Source of the DNA: Funneliformis mosseae
Lineage: Eukaryota; Glomeromycota; Glomeromycetes; Glomerales; Glomeraceae
Direction: 5' to 3'
Length of the DNA: 37,082 bases
Assembly: GCA_910592005.1 (NCBI GenBank)
Contig: CAJVPP010000297.1
Coordinates: 1-37,082, forward strand
Shown here: positions 1 to 11,975 of the stretch, piece by piece
Layout: every line of letters starts with the position of its first letter
Numbering within the stretch: position 1 is the first letter of the stretch
Program-made: the position numbers and the translations under genes
Notes under the pieces: generated by a model
Seen by the model: the letters and a program-made list of their open reading frames with translations, nothing else
Database searches by the model: none
What the model was told of the DNA's origin: nothing

Positions 1-970
1 ATTCTAAACAAATGCTTAATTTAGAAATATATGTAAACATGTAAACAAAGTGAATAAACAAAAAAATACTTATCGTTTGGGTACCTGTGATCACCCTCTG
101 TACTTAGCGCAGTTATATATAAATCAAATATGACACGAAAATACCTTTTGAACACTTATTACATTTATTAAAAATGCTTATTTTACTTTAGTATTGACTC
201 TTGCAAGTCTTGTAAGTATAATAAAAGTATTAAATCAATATGCGTAAGCAATCTAGAATATAAATAGCAAATCTATTCATACATTGTTTATCTGAATAGT
301 AAAGAATTAAAAGTAGTGAATGAACTTCTTTTTTCTGCCAATGAAAAGTATCAATATAATAGTAACTTTAATAAAACATTTTCAGTTACCTTGTGTTCAG
401 CTTGTCACAGTAGATTTTAAAGAAAAATACCTTCACAAAATCAATTAAAAGGAAAGGTAAATCTATTGCAAAGAAAAAAAATAGATTTACTGTAAAGAAA
501 GAAGTTTTCTTCAACAATAAATTAACTAAAATTTCAACTGTTTTTATTACTAAATGAGCAATAATTATGAAAGTAAAGGTATTTCTAAATTATTTGAAAC
601 TGAAAAATATGGTATTGATGAAATAAAATTATAAATAGTCATTGAAAAAAGGGTAAAAAAAACTTCTACATCTAAAACCATAACCATCAAACCTGTTAAA
701 TATATAAATATTATAGAAAGAATCAATGATGCAATCAAAAAGGTATTAAATAATAAAAAACTCAATCCAAAAGATTATAGTATATCATATAAGGCAATAA
801 ATACACATGAACCTTCTAATACCTTAGAAAATAAATTAGATTTTAATAAGTTTATTAAAGATTATAAGAGAGTTACTTTCGCAAATAAAAAAATGTCAAT
901 AATAATAAGAATTGATAATTCAAAACGTTTAAAGGTAAAGATCATTTATAGTATTTTGTTTATTTTTATA

Positions 971-1525
971 TAGAGTTTCAGACAAGTTAAGTTAATTCAT
1001 GAGTTAGAAAAGCTGAGTCGAGTTTAAATCAAGTTGAGTTTATGTTTTTTTGACTCAATGATTTGTAAGTCAAGCCAAATTCAAGTTGAGTTAAATATTT
1101 AACTCAACTCAATTTAAACTCAACTTGATTCGAGTTAACTCGAGTTGACTTGAATGATAAAAAATCATTCAAGAAGAATAATAAAAAATTGTTTGACTTG
1201 AACGATAAAAAAAAATCGTTTAAGAAGAATGATAAAAAATCATTCAACTTGAACGATAAAAAAATTGTTTAAGAAGAATGATGACCTAAATCGTTTGCTT
1301 CTCCTCCTTGCTGATCTTTTTATTTTTTTTTATTATTTTTTTTCAAAATCAAATCGAATTAAAATTGAGTTGAGTCAAATTGAATTGAGTTTAAAATTTA
1401 TATAATTTGAATCAAATCAAATTGAAAGATTTATAAAATAAATTTGACTCAACTCAATTTAAAAAAAGAGAGTTGAATAGGGTTGATCTTTAAACTCGAC
1501 TTGACTCAACTCATTTGAAACTCTA
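971..1525. mobile_element. Non-autonomous terminal-inverted-repeat element (MITE-like), 555 bp
   Basis: The ends are TAGAGTTTCA and its exact complement TGAAACTCTA. The element is flanked by TTTTATA on both sides (964-970 and 1526-1532), a 7-bp (possibly 8-bp) target duplication. The subterminal parts are built almost entirely from GAGTT/AACTC words, so the two halves pair loosely over about 150 bases. There is no coding capacity. It lies inside the decayed gene at 265-2345, so it landed in that copy. Confidence 0.65.
1148..1287. repeat. Tandem hairpin units inside the MITE
   Basis: About three diverged units of roughly 45-50 bases. Each carries a small hairpin of the type GAATGATAAAAAATCATTC followed by AAGAAGAATGATAAAAAA. 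The units differ by C/T and run-length changes. They form the centre of the element at 971-1525. Confidence 0.6.
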
Positions 1526-2599
1526 TTTTATATCTAACTTTAAAATATAATAATTTTAAGATTCTAATAAAAGTAGTGCTTTAGAAAAAAAAGGTTCTAA
1601 TAAGAAAAAAAAGAAAAGTTATGTCATACAAGAAAATAGTATTTCAGATAAAGATGTATTAAATAAGAAAAAAAAGAAAAGTTATGCTATATAAGAAAAA
1701 AGATTTATCCAGTAAAGAAAGGACAAGAGCTGAAATAATAGCGGATTTATGTAAAAAATACAAAAATAAATTGCATAAAACATCATATTTTGTGCAAGAA
1801 AACTGCTACCTACAATTAAATCCAGTTGGATTACAACTTTGAGCATATGAAATAGTAAGTAATTTTATTTATTTAAATAAAAACTAATTTTACTTTTTAT
1901 TTTTAACTACAAATAGTTTAATATAAAACAGATTAACAAAAATGCTACTTATAATGTTCCTCTTACTTATTCCACCTTTAGTATAATATTAAGTACATTA
2001 GTGGATAAGAATAATAATGGTATACAAATTCTATTATAACAGTATCAATACTATCTATTATATCCATTAATTCAATCGTCATTTAAATGCCATTTTATTA
2101 TTCTTCTTATTCTCATTCAAATATATTTACCTAACCACTACCATCACCTATTATATATGAATTACCTTTTATTTCTGAATTTCTTTATAGTCTTGATCAA
2201 AAATATAATTCCAATAATATATATTCTAAATTTTAAGGTGTTTTTTATAAGAAGAAATTACAGTAAACGCTATTAAAGACTTGACAGATGAAGAAATAGT
2301 AAAACTGAGAATTAGTAAAATAGGATGGTAAAAAAATATCAATTAGATATCTCAAAGATACTGATTTTGTCTTATATTGTATTTGATATAAAATATAATA
2401 AAAATTATGACATATATTGAGCATAAAGTAATAAAGCAATTACTTAATTTTTAGTTATAATAAATATTTTAATGTTTTACATCTTTTCTACAATCTGATT
2501 AATCTAATTTTATATGTAATTCACCTATAACTCATTTAAACTATACCAATAGTAATATAATTTTATTTTATTTTATTTATTTCAATGATGTAGTTTTAC

Positions 2600-3560
2600 A
2601 TATAAATTAATGATCTAAAAAAATGATTTTGTCATTTGAAGAGTGATTTAACTACATGTAACTAATAAAGAATATATTTGGATTATCACAAGCTTTCATA
2701 AAATTACAATTATATTTAATTTATGATTTAATTACTGAAAATGCAGTTTCTATAGGATTATAGTCTGGTGAATAAGATAGAAGAAAAATTACATGACATC
2801 CTAATCCTTCCAATATTGAAATAAGATTAGTATCATGATGTATTTTAGCATTATCTATTATAATAACACAATTATTACCAGAATAAGAATTCATGACAAG
2901 CACCTACAATAAGTTTAAATAAATTTTATGTTATTATTATAAGTTATAAAAAATATAAAATAATAAAATTAGAATATTTTTATATAATACTTGATTAAGT
3001 ATAAAATCAATAAATCTTTTTTTATCATTAGCTTCTTTGAAGTTTTTAACTACAATAAATCTATCTAAAGTTAGAGCAGGTAAAATTGTATATCTTTTTC
3101 TTCATATAAATACTACTTTTTTGCATACATGTATATTTTGAAAAGAATACCTATAAAATCTTGATAAACTTCTTTTATTTTTAGCACTTTTATCAATAAA
3201 TATTAATTGATTTAGAGTATAATGTTTACCAATATTACCTAAATAATATGCACATATGATTTCACTTCTTTCATAAGTTTCTTTTTGCAACTTTTATAAA
3301 AAAATAAATTTAATTAGAATATTGAATTCACAATTACTGTTGTAAGATTAATTTTTCAATACCTTTTTTCAAGTAATTGCTAAATAGCAAAGTGATTTCA
3401 AAGTATTGAGATAGAAGCTTTTTTTTCTGTAAGATTCTCTATCTCATAAACTAACATATCTAAATATTAGTTAATCTTGTCTTTTATTAGACTTTGAAGA
3501 ATATATATATTATTTTGACTAAGAGCTTCTTTTTATCAAAAGCTCTTTTAAAAGGATTAT
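2600..3560 (-). pseudogene. Broken DDE transposase (IS630/Tc1-like superfamily)
   Basis: Minus-strand reading, broken by frameshifts and stops. The N-terminal remnant near 3500-3340 resembles a helix-turn-helix part (DMLVYEIENLTEKK). The catalytic core starts near 3290: after KHYTLNQLIFIDKSAKNKRS, the D of FIDKSAK fits the first DDE aspartate. A second piece at 2903-2650 holds IIIDNAKIHHD (second aspartate) and LLSYSPDYNPIETAFSVIKS, the typical third motif of the family. The expected role was cut-and-paste transposition. The gene cannot make an intact protein. I could not identify terminal inverted repeats, so the element borders are unknown. Confidence 0.75.
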
Positions 3561-5400
3561 TTACGCAAGCTTATGTTTTGTATATATTTATTATTCTAGA
3601 TATGGAAGACTTACTCATATATAATGTATTAGTAATATATATAATAAAATAACCATCAGCATATAAATATATAACTCTTTACTGTAAATCTACACTAAAT
3701 TCTTTAAGCATGTATTTTCTGTTTGAAAATAAATAGAATAAAAGAGTCAGTAGTTACAATAACTATAAATGTAATTTAGAACTATTATAATACTTACTGT
3801 TAACGGTAATTCAATAAAAAAAGGGAAGCAGTCAAAGTAAACACTAAAAAAATATATACACAGTCTTTCTATCAAAAAATAAATATTTTATTATTTGAAT
3901 AAGCTTTATAATTATAGTATATAATATGAAGTTATTTTGTAATTGTTTGTAATTATTTGTAATCATTTATAATCAAAAAAATAATCGCTAATAATTTCCT
4001 AATGAAAGTAGAATGAAACTTCTCTAACATCATTAAAAATATATAGTATAACTTTATTCTTCTTAGTATTATAAAAAAATCAGGTATTAATAAGTGATAC
4101 ATAAAGTTTTATTAGATCTGATTTACAAAAGTCACATTTTTTCAGTATTTATTATAATTGATTGATATAGTACAGATTCAACCTTTTCAAAAACAGCAAT
4201 AATATATTTTAAATTATATATTGATTTAATATATTGATTAAAAATAATGTTACAATGAATTGTAATTTTGTAATACTTATTTATCACTATTTATAATTAG
4301 TTGTAGTATTAATAAAAATTTAGTTATAATATTTAATTATATAGATTTATAATTTATAATAAATTTATTTATAATATAAAAACTGTTTTAAAATTTAAAA
4401 TTTACTAAGCATTATATATATCACATATTTTAAATGTAATAATCAATCTAATAAAATGAATTATAATATAAACTAACTTGATTAACTTATAAATTATTAG
4501 TTAATTGTTTAAGTAAAACTTAAATTATAAGATTTATAAGCCAACCTAGCTTATATATAATCAAAGTTGTTATATTAAATTTTTAGTTTTAGTAAGATTT
4601 GATTAAGAGTTTACTATATTAAATAAAATTTATTATAGAAAAATAAATAAACAAATAAAATATATTTATTATAACATGTGTTTCTTATAACAGGATTTAC
4701 TATAATGAGCTTTAACTGTATATTTATTTAATATTTTATTATATAGTAAAATTAAAAGAAAATTACTTTATTATCTAACAGAAGTATTAGTTAATATCAT
4801 TTATCTTAAAATATATATTATATGTACTAATTTATTATAATAGATAAAATTATATATTAAAAATGTAATTTTACAATAAAAATTAGTATTATTTTATAAT
4901 TTTCTTATTTAATAATAATAAATTTATCAATATGTACAAATAGGAAGTTTTTAGTAAAATCACTTTACGGTCTTTGCAAGAAAATTGCCAGGAAAATAAA
5001 AAAAATGAGTTAATCTAAATCTGAACATATTTTGACCTAAAAATCATATTTGACAAATAAAAATAAAATTGATTTTTTCCGGTTTTTTCCCATATGATTC
5101 ATGACAAGATTTTAATAAGAACTGCTTCATTCGTGAAAATCTATTGAACTGTAAATAATAGATCAAGATTTAAGAGATCTAAGAATAGTCAAAAATAGTC
5201 ATAGTCTGTCTTGTCTTTATCTAATCGCATGATTGGATAAATTTTTTAATGAAAAATCAGGATATGGTTTGAATGCCAATCGCATCGGTCTTTCTAATTT
5301 GATTATTAACCATTCAAACCACTTTCGATGAATTACTAATATACGAGATCTATGAAATCGCGATGCGCGGTATTTATATATTCCCTTATGAAGATAGTAG
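3561..5400. other. AT-rich stretch without a gene; RCF2 upstream region at its end
   Basis: Nearly pure A/T sequence with short repeats, for example a TTTGTAATTG-type repeat at about 3935-3975. From about 4930 the base composition becomes more balanced, which marks the upstream region of the RCF2-like gene. I see no coding frame, tRNA or rRNA. Confidence 0.6.
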
Positions 5401-5423
5401 ACACGTGTAAATTGTATATATAA
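5401..5423 (+). promoter_or_regulatory. E-box palindrome and TATA-like element upstream of the RCF2-like gene
   Basis: ACACGTGT (5401-5408) contains the bHLH target CACGTG. GTATATATAA (about 5414-5423) is TATA-like and lies about 45 bases before the ATG. Placement fits a core promoter; binding is inferred. Confidence 0.45.
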
Positions 5424-5466
5424 CCTTCAAAAAGAAGCGTGCTTTAGCTTTTTCACTCATTTAAAT

Positions 5467-6225
5467 ATGAAAATACTTTCAGAACAAGAAAAACAAGGTA
5501 CATATTAGTACATATTAAAAATGTATATATTTATATATACAAAATGTTTCTTGATATACTAATTCTGATTTCTTCATTTTCCAAGAACATTACAATGCGA
5601 CAGTTAAAGGTGGTATTAAAGGAGCAGCAATTGGTCTTGGATTAACATTAGGTTTATCTTTAATTGCTCAACGATATTTTCCTACATTTAGAAATTCAAC
5701 TATACAACTTAAAGCCTTTTTAGTTTCTTCTGGCACTACAGCCGGATGTATCATTTTAGCTGAACAAGCTGGTTTAAATTATGAAAGAAAAAGATATGGT
5801 CATTATGAGCTTGAAAGACCAATTCCTTTAAAGGATGAAACTTCTTTACAAAAATCTAGAAATTTTGTTTCAGAAAATAGATATAGTGTTCTTAGTTCTG
5901 CTTGGGCTTTAAGTATAATTGGTAGTTTAGCTTATACTCATAAGAACAGGTAATCATAAAATAAAGCGTGATCGAATATTTTAATCCTTTTTGAAGTAAT
6001 CTTTCATGATACCCTTTTTTTTTTTTTTTTTTTTTTAGATATTTATCACTTTCACAAAAAGTTGTGCAAGCTCGTATGTACGCTCAAGCTTTAACAATTG
6101 TACTCATTCTCGCCGGTGCCGGGATTTCCATGACTGATAAAAGAAAACCAAGTGGTCCTGTAGGAGATGATCATTGGAAAGATTTGGTAGATGCTGAAGA
6201 AAGAAAAATTAACAAAATCCCTTAA
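5467..6225 (+). CDS. RCF2: Respiratory supercomplex factor 2-like HIG1-domain protein
   Basis: Three exons: 5467-5497, 5586-5949 and 6039-6225, with GT-AG introns of 88 and 89 bases; 193 residues. It starts MKILSEQEKQ, like fungal Rcf2 (MKIL start). An N-terminal glycine-rich membrane hairpin follows (about residues 14-65: GGIKGAAIGLGLTLGL; FLVSSGTTAGCIILAEQAG). The C-terminal HIG1 hairpin (about 115-170) carries the family signature VVQARMYAQALT, then LAGAGISM. Rcf2 is a mitochondrial inner-membrane protein that associates with cytochrome c oxidase and the III-IV supercomplex. The second intron has a run of about 22 T before its acceptor. The gene converges on DDI1 with a 105-base gap. The protein is shorter than yeast Rcf2 at the C-terminus. 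Orthology rests on motif recognition only. Confidence 0.88.
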
Positions 6226-6330
6226 GTTTTTTTTTTCAATGTATTCAATCATAAAACGTAAAACTTTAAGCAACATTTTAATAATTATAATGAAAAGTAG
6301 AAAATAAATTATTTATCATATCATCCAAAA
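6226..6330. terminator. Shared 3' region of two convergent genes
   Basis: 105 bases separate the TAA of the RCF2-like gene from the complement of the DDI1 TAG. AATAAA (about 6303-6308) could serve as poly(A) signal for the plus-strand gene, and AT-rich sequence serves the other strand. The two transcripts probably overlap at their 3' ends. Confidence 0.4.
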
Positions 6331-8339
6331 CTATCCAAATAATAAACTAGCAGCAATTTCAACATTACCACCCGCTGCATCTAATAATTTAATAGCTTCA
6401 TCTCTTGTAATACCTCCCATTGAAATTAAATTTTGAATATGTTCATCTGGGTATTGTGATTGTTGTTGAGATACTATTTTAATAAATAAAGTAAAATTTT
6501 TTTAAAAAAAAATTCATTTAAGATCTCTTTATTTGAGTAAATATTAAAATTACCTGGGGGAGAAGAATTTGAGGAAGGTGGATTGACAATAGTACTAGAA
6601 GAAATTGATGGTGATTCCGTATTTGATGCACTAGAACTAGCTAAATTATGAGGGATATGTTCTTCCGACTCATCCATTTCCATTCTTGCACTTTCTGGTA
6701 ATTCATGTTCTGCTAAAAATCGAATTTCTTTACCATTAATAATTAATGCGTTCTTTTGCAAATCAATACATGCCTAATAAAAAAAATATATATATATTTT
6801 TTTCAGTTTAATATATGCTTCAATTAACTTCGATAAGATAACATTAAAACCGACCTGATGGCGTTTAAGCATATCCAGCCCAAATAATAAATCAGTTCCA
6901 CGTCCCTATAATCGAAATGAATTAATAAAAATATTCATTTAAAATTTGCCATAATATTCCATAATATATTTTTACATACTTCCATAATAGTAAACGAACA
7001 AATTAAAAATAAGTCTGTTCCGACACGAATCTGTGCGCTGTGAACACGACCTATAATTTTCGCCGTTCCCACACCTTTAGCAATCCCGGCAAATCGGTTA
7101 TCTACAAGTCGCATAATCCTAAGATATATACTCTCAATGTTAATGTTAAAACAGTCTATACTATACAAATATTTATTAATAAGAGGCATTAAATAACTAA
7201 CCCACAACTTTCGGCACATTGAGGGCTCACTTGATTTATGAATAACAATTAATCTCAATGATAAAATAAAAAAAGAACTTCATATTTAAACCTACTTATA
7301 GTGGCTTGAGCTCCAGAATCGACAAAAGCTTTCACTGGATGTCCGTTAACTTCAACATCAATATATAACATCGTTACCTAATCAAATAATATAATAAGCG
7401 TTACAGTTTAATAATAAATAAATTCGCTAATTGTTGATCAAAACGAACTCTGCCAAAAGATTCCGGATTATGCTCTAATGCATCTGAAAAATTAGCCAAA
7501 ACATTTTGCATCCTTATGGCCTCTTCTATACTTCTTTGTTTTTCAACATCATATGGATCTTCATTAAGCATATTCTATATTTATTGAATCAAAATCAATT
7601 ATCATTCATACAATACAATGAAATTCAAAAAATGCAATGTTACATCAACAAAAACCTACAATTTGCTGCATTCTTTGTAATTCTCCTTCATGTCTACGTT
7701 GTGCCATTTCTTGAATTATTTCAGTAAATCTTTGTGGATCGTTTACTGCATTAGCAAGTTCTGATTGGTTCTTATAAACCAAATATTTTAATTAATATAC
7801 TTGGATAATCAATGAATTAATAACAATCTAAAAATTTTTTTTTTCAATAAAAAGACTTACTTGACGCAGTTGTTGCAACATGTCAGGTCGACTCAATAAA
7901 GTTTGACGCATAAATTCATATTCTCCGGGTGTACCACTAATTATTCGAAAAATAAATACCAAGATAACAATTTTTAATTTGAAACTTATCAAAGAAATAT
8001 ATATATATAAAAAGAGTCTTACACTGAGGACGACGATTGATTATTGGAAGGACGTATTTTAAGTAACAATATTTCATCTTGAACGACGCCATATTGCTCT
8101 AGAGTTTTCTTTGGATCCGTTAACTCTTGCCCGTGATAAAATAAAATTTGATTGGCAGGAGCTGTCCCTATCTGCACAATTTAACTAGATTTAAATTTTT
8201 AAATTTGAAAAAATGTGAAGTCTTGTAAAAATTCTCAAACCTCGGCCTCAATTAAAGCTTTAATGTTTTCTAATTCCATTTGTGAATCGATTTCCAAATT
8301 ATGGACTTCACCCGTTTCCGTCGTAAATGCAATTCTCAT
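6331..8339 (-). CDS. DDI1: Ddi1: ubiquitin-receptor aspartic protease
   Basis: Eleven exons on the minus strand: 8339-8241, 8171-8023, 7936-7861, 7770-7660, 7574-7449, 7377-7296, 7229-7202, 7118-6980, 6905-6855, 6773-6554 and 6473-6331. All introns are GT-AG, and the exons join to 407 codons plus TAG. Domains in order: ubiquitin-like (about 1-80, [15 protein letters not shown] start); helical domain (about 85-185); retroviral-type protease (about 188-305) with [12 protein letters not shown], catalytic Asp about 207, then [17 protein letters not shown] and [12 protein letters not shown]; Ser/Pro-rich linker (about 325-360); UBA (about 371-407, ending AASLLFG). Ddi1 is a proteasome shuttle and protease acting on heavily ubiquitinated substrates in cytosol and nucleus. 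All key motifs are intact and the length is near the family norm. The intron at 7448-7378 was chosen so that FGR joins VTMLYI, as in homologues. Confidence 0.95.
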
Positions 8340-8353
8340 TTTCTTCACAAGAG

Positions 8354-8396
8354 AATGGTTAAAATGTAAGACAATTGACGTGACATTTTAACCATT
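8354..8396. promoter_or_regulatory. Perfect 14-bp inverted repeat 15 bases upstream of the DDI1 start
   Basis: AATGGTTAAAATGT (8354-8367) and its exact complement ACATTTTAACCATT (8383-8396) enclose a 15-base loop containing TGACGTG, a bZIP-like half site. Its place just upstream of the ATG suggests either a 5' UTR hairpin or a core-promoter dyad. Function is inferred. Confidence 0.6.
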
Positions 8397-8406
8397 TAAA
8401 GGCAAT

Positions 8407-8460
8407 AACACCAAATTAGTATACTGTACATACTTCTTGACGTATACAGTACTTGGTGTT
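8407..8460. promoter_or_regulatory. Second dyad upstream of DDI1, with internal direct repeats
   Basis: AACACCAA (8407-8414) pairs with TTGGTGTT (8453-8460). Between them lie two near-identical 11-mers, GTATACTGTAC (8419-8429) and GTATACAGTAC (8442-8452), and TGACGTA (about 8438-8444). The two dyads follow each other within 110 bases. Regulatory role is inferred. Confidence 0.5.
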
Positions 8461-8830
8461 TTCGATAAACTTAATTTAGCAAACACTGAAATACCATACA
8501 AATCGTGTTGTTCTAAATGCAAAGCGGAAAAAAACCCCGTAAATATAAAAAATTCTTATTTATATAAAGATTGTTACACTGCGGCACAATATGCATAATC
8601 GCAGTAAAATTCTTAATTTTAATTGGTTATTAAGATGATAAAGTTTTCAGTGTGGTAATAATAAAACTTTTAAATTAATAATTCTAGCCGAAATCATATA
8701 ATTTTGCCCAAAATTATAACGCATAATCATAGTTTATTTGTTACGCATGCGTCGCAAACAACACGAACTGTGATTGGTTATAATTTACACGTGAATCTTT
8801 AATTTGTATTACCGTGAAATATCATTTTTT
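8461..8830 (-). promoter_or_regulatory. Distal DDI1 upstream region
   Basis: The composition is more balanced than the flanks. It contains the palindrome ACGCATGCGT (8743-8752), two ATTGG boxes (CCAAT on the DDI1 strand; near 8622 and 8773) and an E-box CACGTG (about 8789-8794), as also seen before the RCF2-like gene. No coding frame is visible. Confidence 0.35.
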
Positions 8831-9421
8831 TTGTAACATATGAAAACTAAAAATTTGGAATCCTATTCTTTTACAAATTATACATATACAAATACAGTAT
8901 TAGCTTTTGTAATATTATGAAGCTTGCATATAAAAAATGCTGCAAAATCAATGTATTCTTATCTTGAAATAGGAAACACTTTTATATTTATATTTTTATA
9001 ATATATTAGAAGTTAATAAAGATGAAGTTTAGTTAAAAAACAATAGCAATTCAAAAAAAAAAAAAGTATTAGAACTGCTAAAATCCTTATAATAATAATA
9101 TAGATAAGTATAATAATATTTTAATTAATATTATTTTTAATATATATTAATATAAAAAAATTAATATTAACATCATCAAAATCAGTATCAATATCATAAA
9201 ATTTACATTTTTTCATAGATACAAATATTAATAAAAGTATTATAATTATATTAAGAGTATAAAATGTAAAATTAAAATATCAAAATAATTAAAATAATAA
9301 TTTTTTACTATCATATAATATAATAATAATTGATTTTGTAGTTTTATTTATATTATAAGCAAAATAATCTTTAAAAATAATTAAATTCATTATAAAATTA
9401 AAATACTTTTAAGTTGAGCTT

Positions 9422-10052
9422 AAAGCTTGAAATAATTCAGTTCAGTCTAGATTAAAAACTAATTTGAATCTAAACTGAAAATTTCAGTTCAGTTCCATTT
9501 AGATTATTAATCTTAAAAATGCCAATCTAAATCTAAACTGAATTGCAAACTAATAAAAATCTAAACTAAACTAAAATTTTAAATTAATTTGAAATTACAG
9601 TTTGATTATATATAAATCTCAATGAGAATCTGCAATTTATATGCAAAATTCTTAGAGAATCATAAAAGATCACAAATTTCTCTTTAAAGTTCACAAAAAA
9701 ATTGTAAAATTCAAAGAAAAATTGTAAAATTTGCAATTATCTAAGAGTTTTATAAACAATATAAACTTCTTAAAAATTTATAACTTTTGTGTTTAAGAAT
9801 TTTGTAATATTTTTGTGAAATTTAAAGAAAAATCACAAAGAATTATAATTTTCTAAAAGTTTTGTATATAATCAAATTAAACTTTCAGATTAATTTGAAA
9901 TTTTAATCAGTTTAGATTTTTTATAATTCAGATTAGAATTATAATCTAAAAAAATTTAAATTGAATCGAAAATTTTTAGATTAATTTTTATGTAATCTGA
10001 AACTAATATAAACTAAAAAATCTTTAGATTAATTTAAATTATTCAAAGTTTT
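9422..10052. repeat. Probable decayed inverted-repeat element
   Basis: The left end (AAGCTTGAAATAATTCAG) and the complement of the right end (AACTTTGAATAATTTAA) are alike. Both are followed by TCTARATT-type and CTAAACTGA-type words. Internally it is made of repeated AATCTAAACT words, much as the element at 971-1525 is made of AACTC words. Target duplication is not resolvable; borders are approximate. Confidence 0.35.
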
Positions 10053-11448
10053 ACTTTATATAAATTTTAAAATAAATATAACCATAAATTTAGAATATTC
10101 AATGCTATTATATATTTAAGTGTAGTTCTAAAGTATTATAAATTGAATATTTTCTTAAATATTATATGAAAGAATTTTTAAAAAAATCAGGTTCTGAAAT
10201 TTTTGACTAAAATTAAAAGTTTAATGCATTTTAATCTAATAACATTAATAACTAAAATACAATAAAAATCTCAATTTTATTAAAAATTTCTAGAATTTGA
10301 TTTTTTAGCAATTCTATTACTAATATATATATTTAGATATAATATGTAAACTTTTACAAAATTATTATATAAAATAAAAGAAGTATATATCTTTATAGTA
10401 TGTATCTGGATGTAACATTTTAGAACATATAATATGTATTATATCTTTAATTATCAATTATCAGATTAAAAGCTTAAAAATATTTAATTATAATAGAAAT
10501 ATTTTAAAAAGATTTTAAGAACATATTTTATATATGATTTTAATATAATAAATTACAATTACTTGATATTATATAGATTTTTGTTAATATTATTTGATAC
10601 TAAACTCTTTAAGATCATTATCATATGATTTTCTTAATAATATATACATAAAGTATTATTTATTATTAAGTTTTTTAGGATTACATTCTTTTAATAATAT
10701 ATTATATGTTTATTTCTTACAATCATCAAAATTTAATTATTTTAATTAGTACTTTCTAAAATAATTTTTTTAAGTTATAAAAAAGATTATAAATATATAT
10801 TCTAGTAATAAATTTAGTATTATTAAATACATGTTGATATCAATTCAATAACAGTTAATATATAAAATTCATTAGTTTTAAAATTTTTAGTTAAATGATT
10901 TTGATAAAATTTTTAGCTAAAGTTTTAGAAAAAATCACATATATATAAATATCAAATTATATGACTTCAAAAATATATAAATAAAAAGGTATAGAAGAAA
11001 GGCAGATATAATAACAAAGCAGATAACTAAACTACTAAAGAGTGAAAAAATAAATAAAATATAACTGATATAACATACTCTAAAAAGAACAATAGTCTAA
11101 AGGATACTTTTTATAATAAAATAAATTATTATATAATAGTAATATATTAAAAATAATATAAAAATAAAAAAATAGAATTATGATTTAAAGGTAATTAGGA
11201 TATCAAGTATAATATCATTAAAATATATTAATTTAAATAGGACAAAAAATCTAAATTAAGTAAATTAATAATATTTATTATAATTAAATAGTAGATTATT
11301 ATTCTAATTATTAAATATTATAATATATATATATATATTATGAGTTAGAAATATAATAAAATTAAGATTTTTAAATTAAATATTAATTAAGTAATTTAGA
11401 ATAAGTAAATAAAGTAAAACAGATATTTTTTATATAATAAATTCAGAT

Positions 11449-11975
11449 ATTATTCTTTTAATTGTTTTACTTACACATTTGCAAGCAATTTTATTTATTA
11501 ATTAAAATTATTTTTATTTATTTTTAAATATTTTTAAAATATATTATTATAAATTAATACTTTATAATAATTTTATGATATTTTCTAAGTAAAAATTAAA
11601 AAAAAAATGTAATTTACTAGTGATTTTTAAAGATAAATATATAATAAATTATTATTAAAAAAAAAAAATAAATTTTAAACTCATAACTTGCTATTTATCA
11701 ATCTTAAAAATATAAAAATACTACCTTTTAATAGGTTTAATAAGATAAATCCAATAAACTAAATTTATTTTTAAATAATTATTATATAATCAATTATTTT
11801 TAAATATATATTGATAATTATTAATTTTAAAATTTAAAAATATAATCATTAGATACATATTAATATAACAAATCTAATAAAATTTATTTTATCTTTTATA
11901 ATCATTAGATGTCAAAATATTTTATTTAAAATGTTTTATGAATTATTTATACTTACCATTTTAAGGAATAGAGAT
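11449..11975 (+). repeat. Dispersed repeat, copy A (without MITE)
   Basis: Collinear with 29386-29978: both run from ATTCTTTTAAT through CAATTTTATTTA, a poly-A stretch, TTTAAAGATWAATAT, AATAAATTATTATTAAAA, CTATT..ATCTTAA, TATATTAATAATTATTAATTTT, then TTATAATYATTAGAT and CTTAYCATTT. Copy A lacks the 79-bp insertion found in copy B. Non-coding; nature unknown. Confidence 0.6.

Larger units (their letters stand above)
265..2345 (+). pseudogene. Decayed copy of a multi-copy hypothetical protein family
   Basis: Broken coding sequence readable only in pieces. It opens with a Cys-containing segment (VTLCSACHSRF near 390-418). A Lys-rich stretch follows, then a well-preserved piece at about 570-950 (ITIKPVKYINIIERIN, later DFNKFIKDYKRVTFANKKMS). 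Next come a KKKK-rich linker (1560-1690), a piece reading LCKKYKNKLHKTSYFVQENC and LQLNPVGLQL (1750-1850), and a C-terminal piece DLTDEEIVKLRISKIGW (2279-2329) that could be SAM-like. Stops fall where Gln or Trp is expected (TAA after HSRF and after EIKL; TGA after VGLQL). I recall similar multi-copy hypothetical proteins from arbuscular mycorrhizal fungi but could not verify this here. Function unknown. It is interrupted by the inverted-repeat element at 971-1525. Confidence 0.5.

Noticed and set aside
1148..1287. CRISPR-like repeat array
   Set aside because: The units are adjacent, diverged and hairpin-forming, without distinct spacers, inside a transposon of a eukaryotic genome.
6935..7258. 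107-residue minus-strand open frame as a separate gene
   Set aside because: It is DDI1 exon 8 read through its flanking introns; splicing into the protease domain explains it fully.
7378..7427. A GC-AG intron in DDI1
   Set aside because: A GC donor at 7427 keeps the frame, but a normal GT donor at 7448 also keeps it and restores the conserved FGR-VTMLYI junction, so the canonical 71-base intron is preferred.
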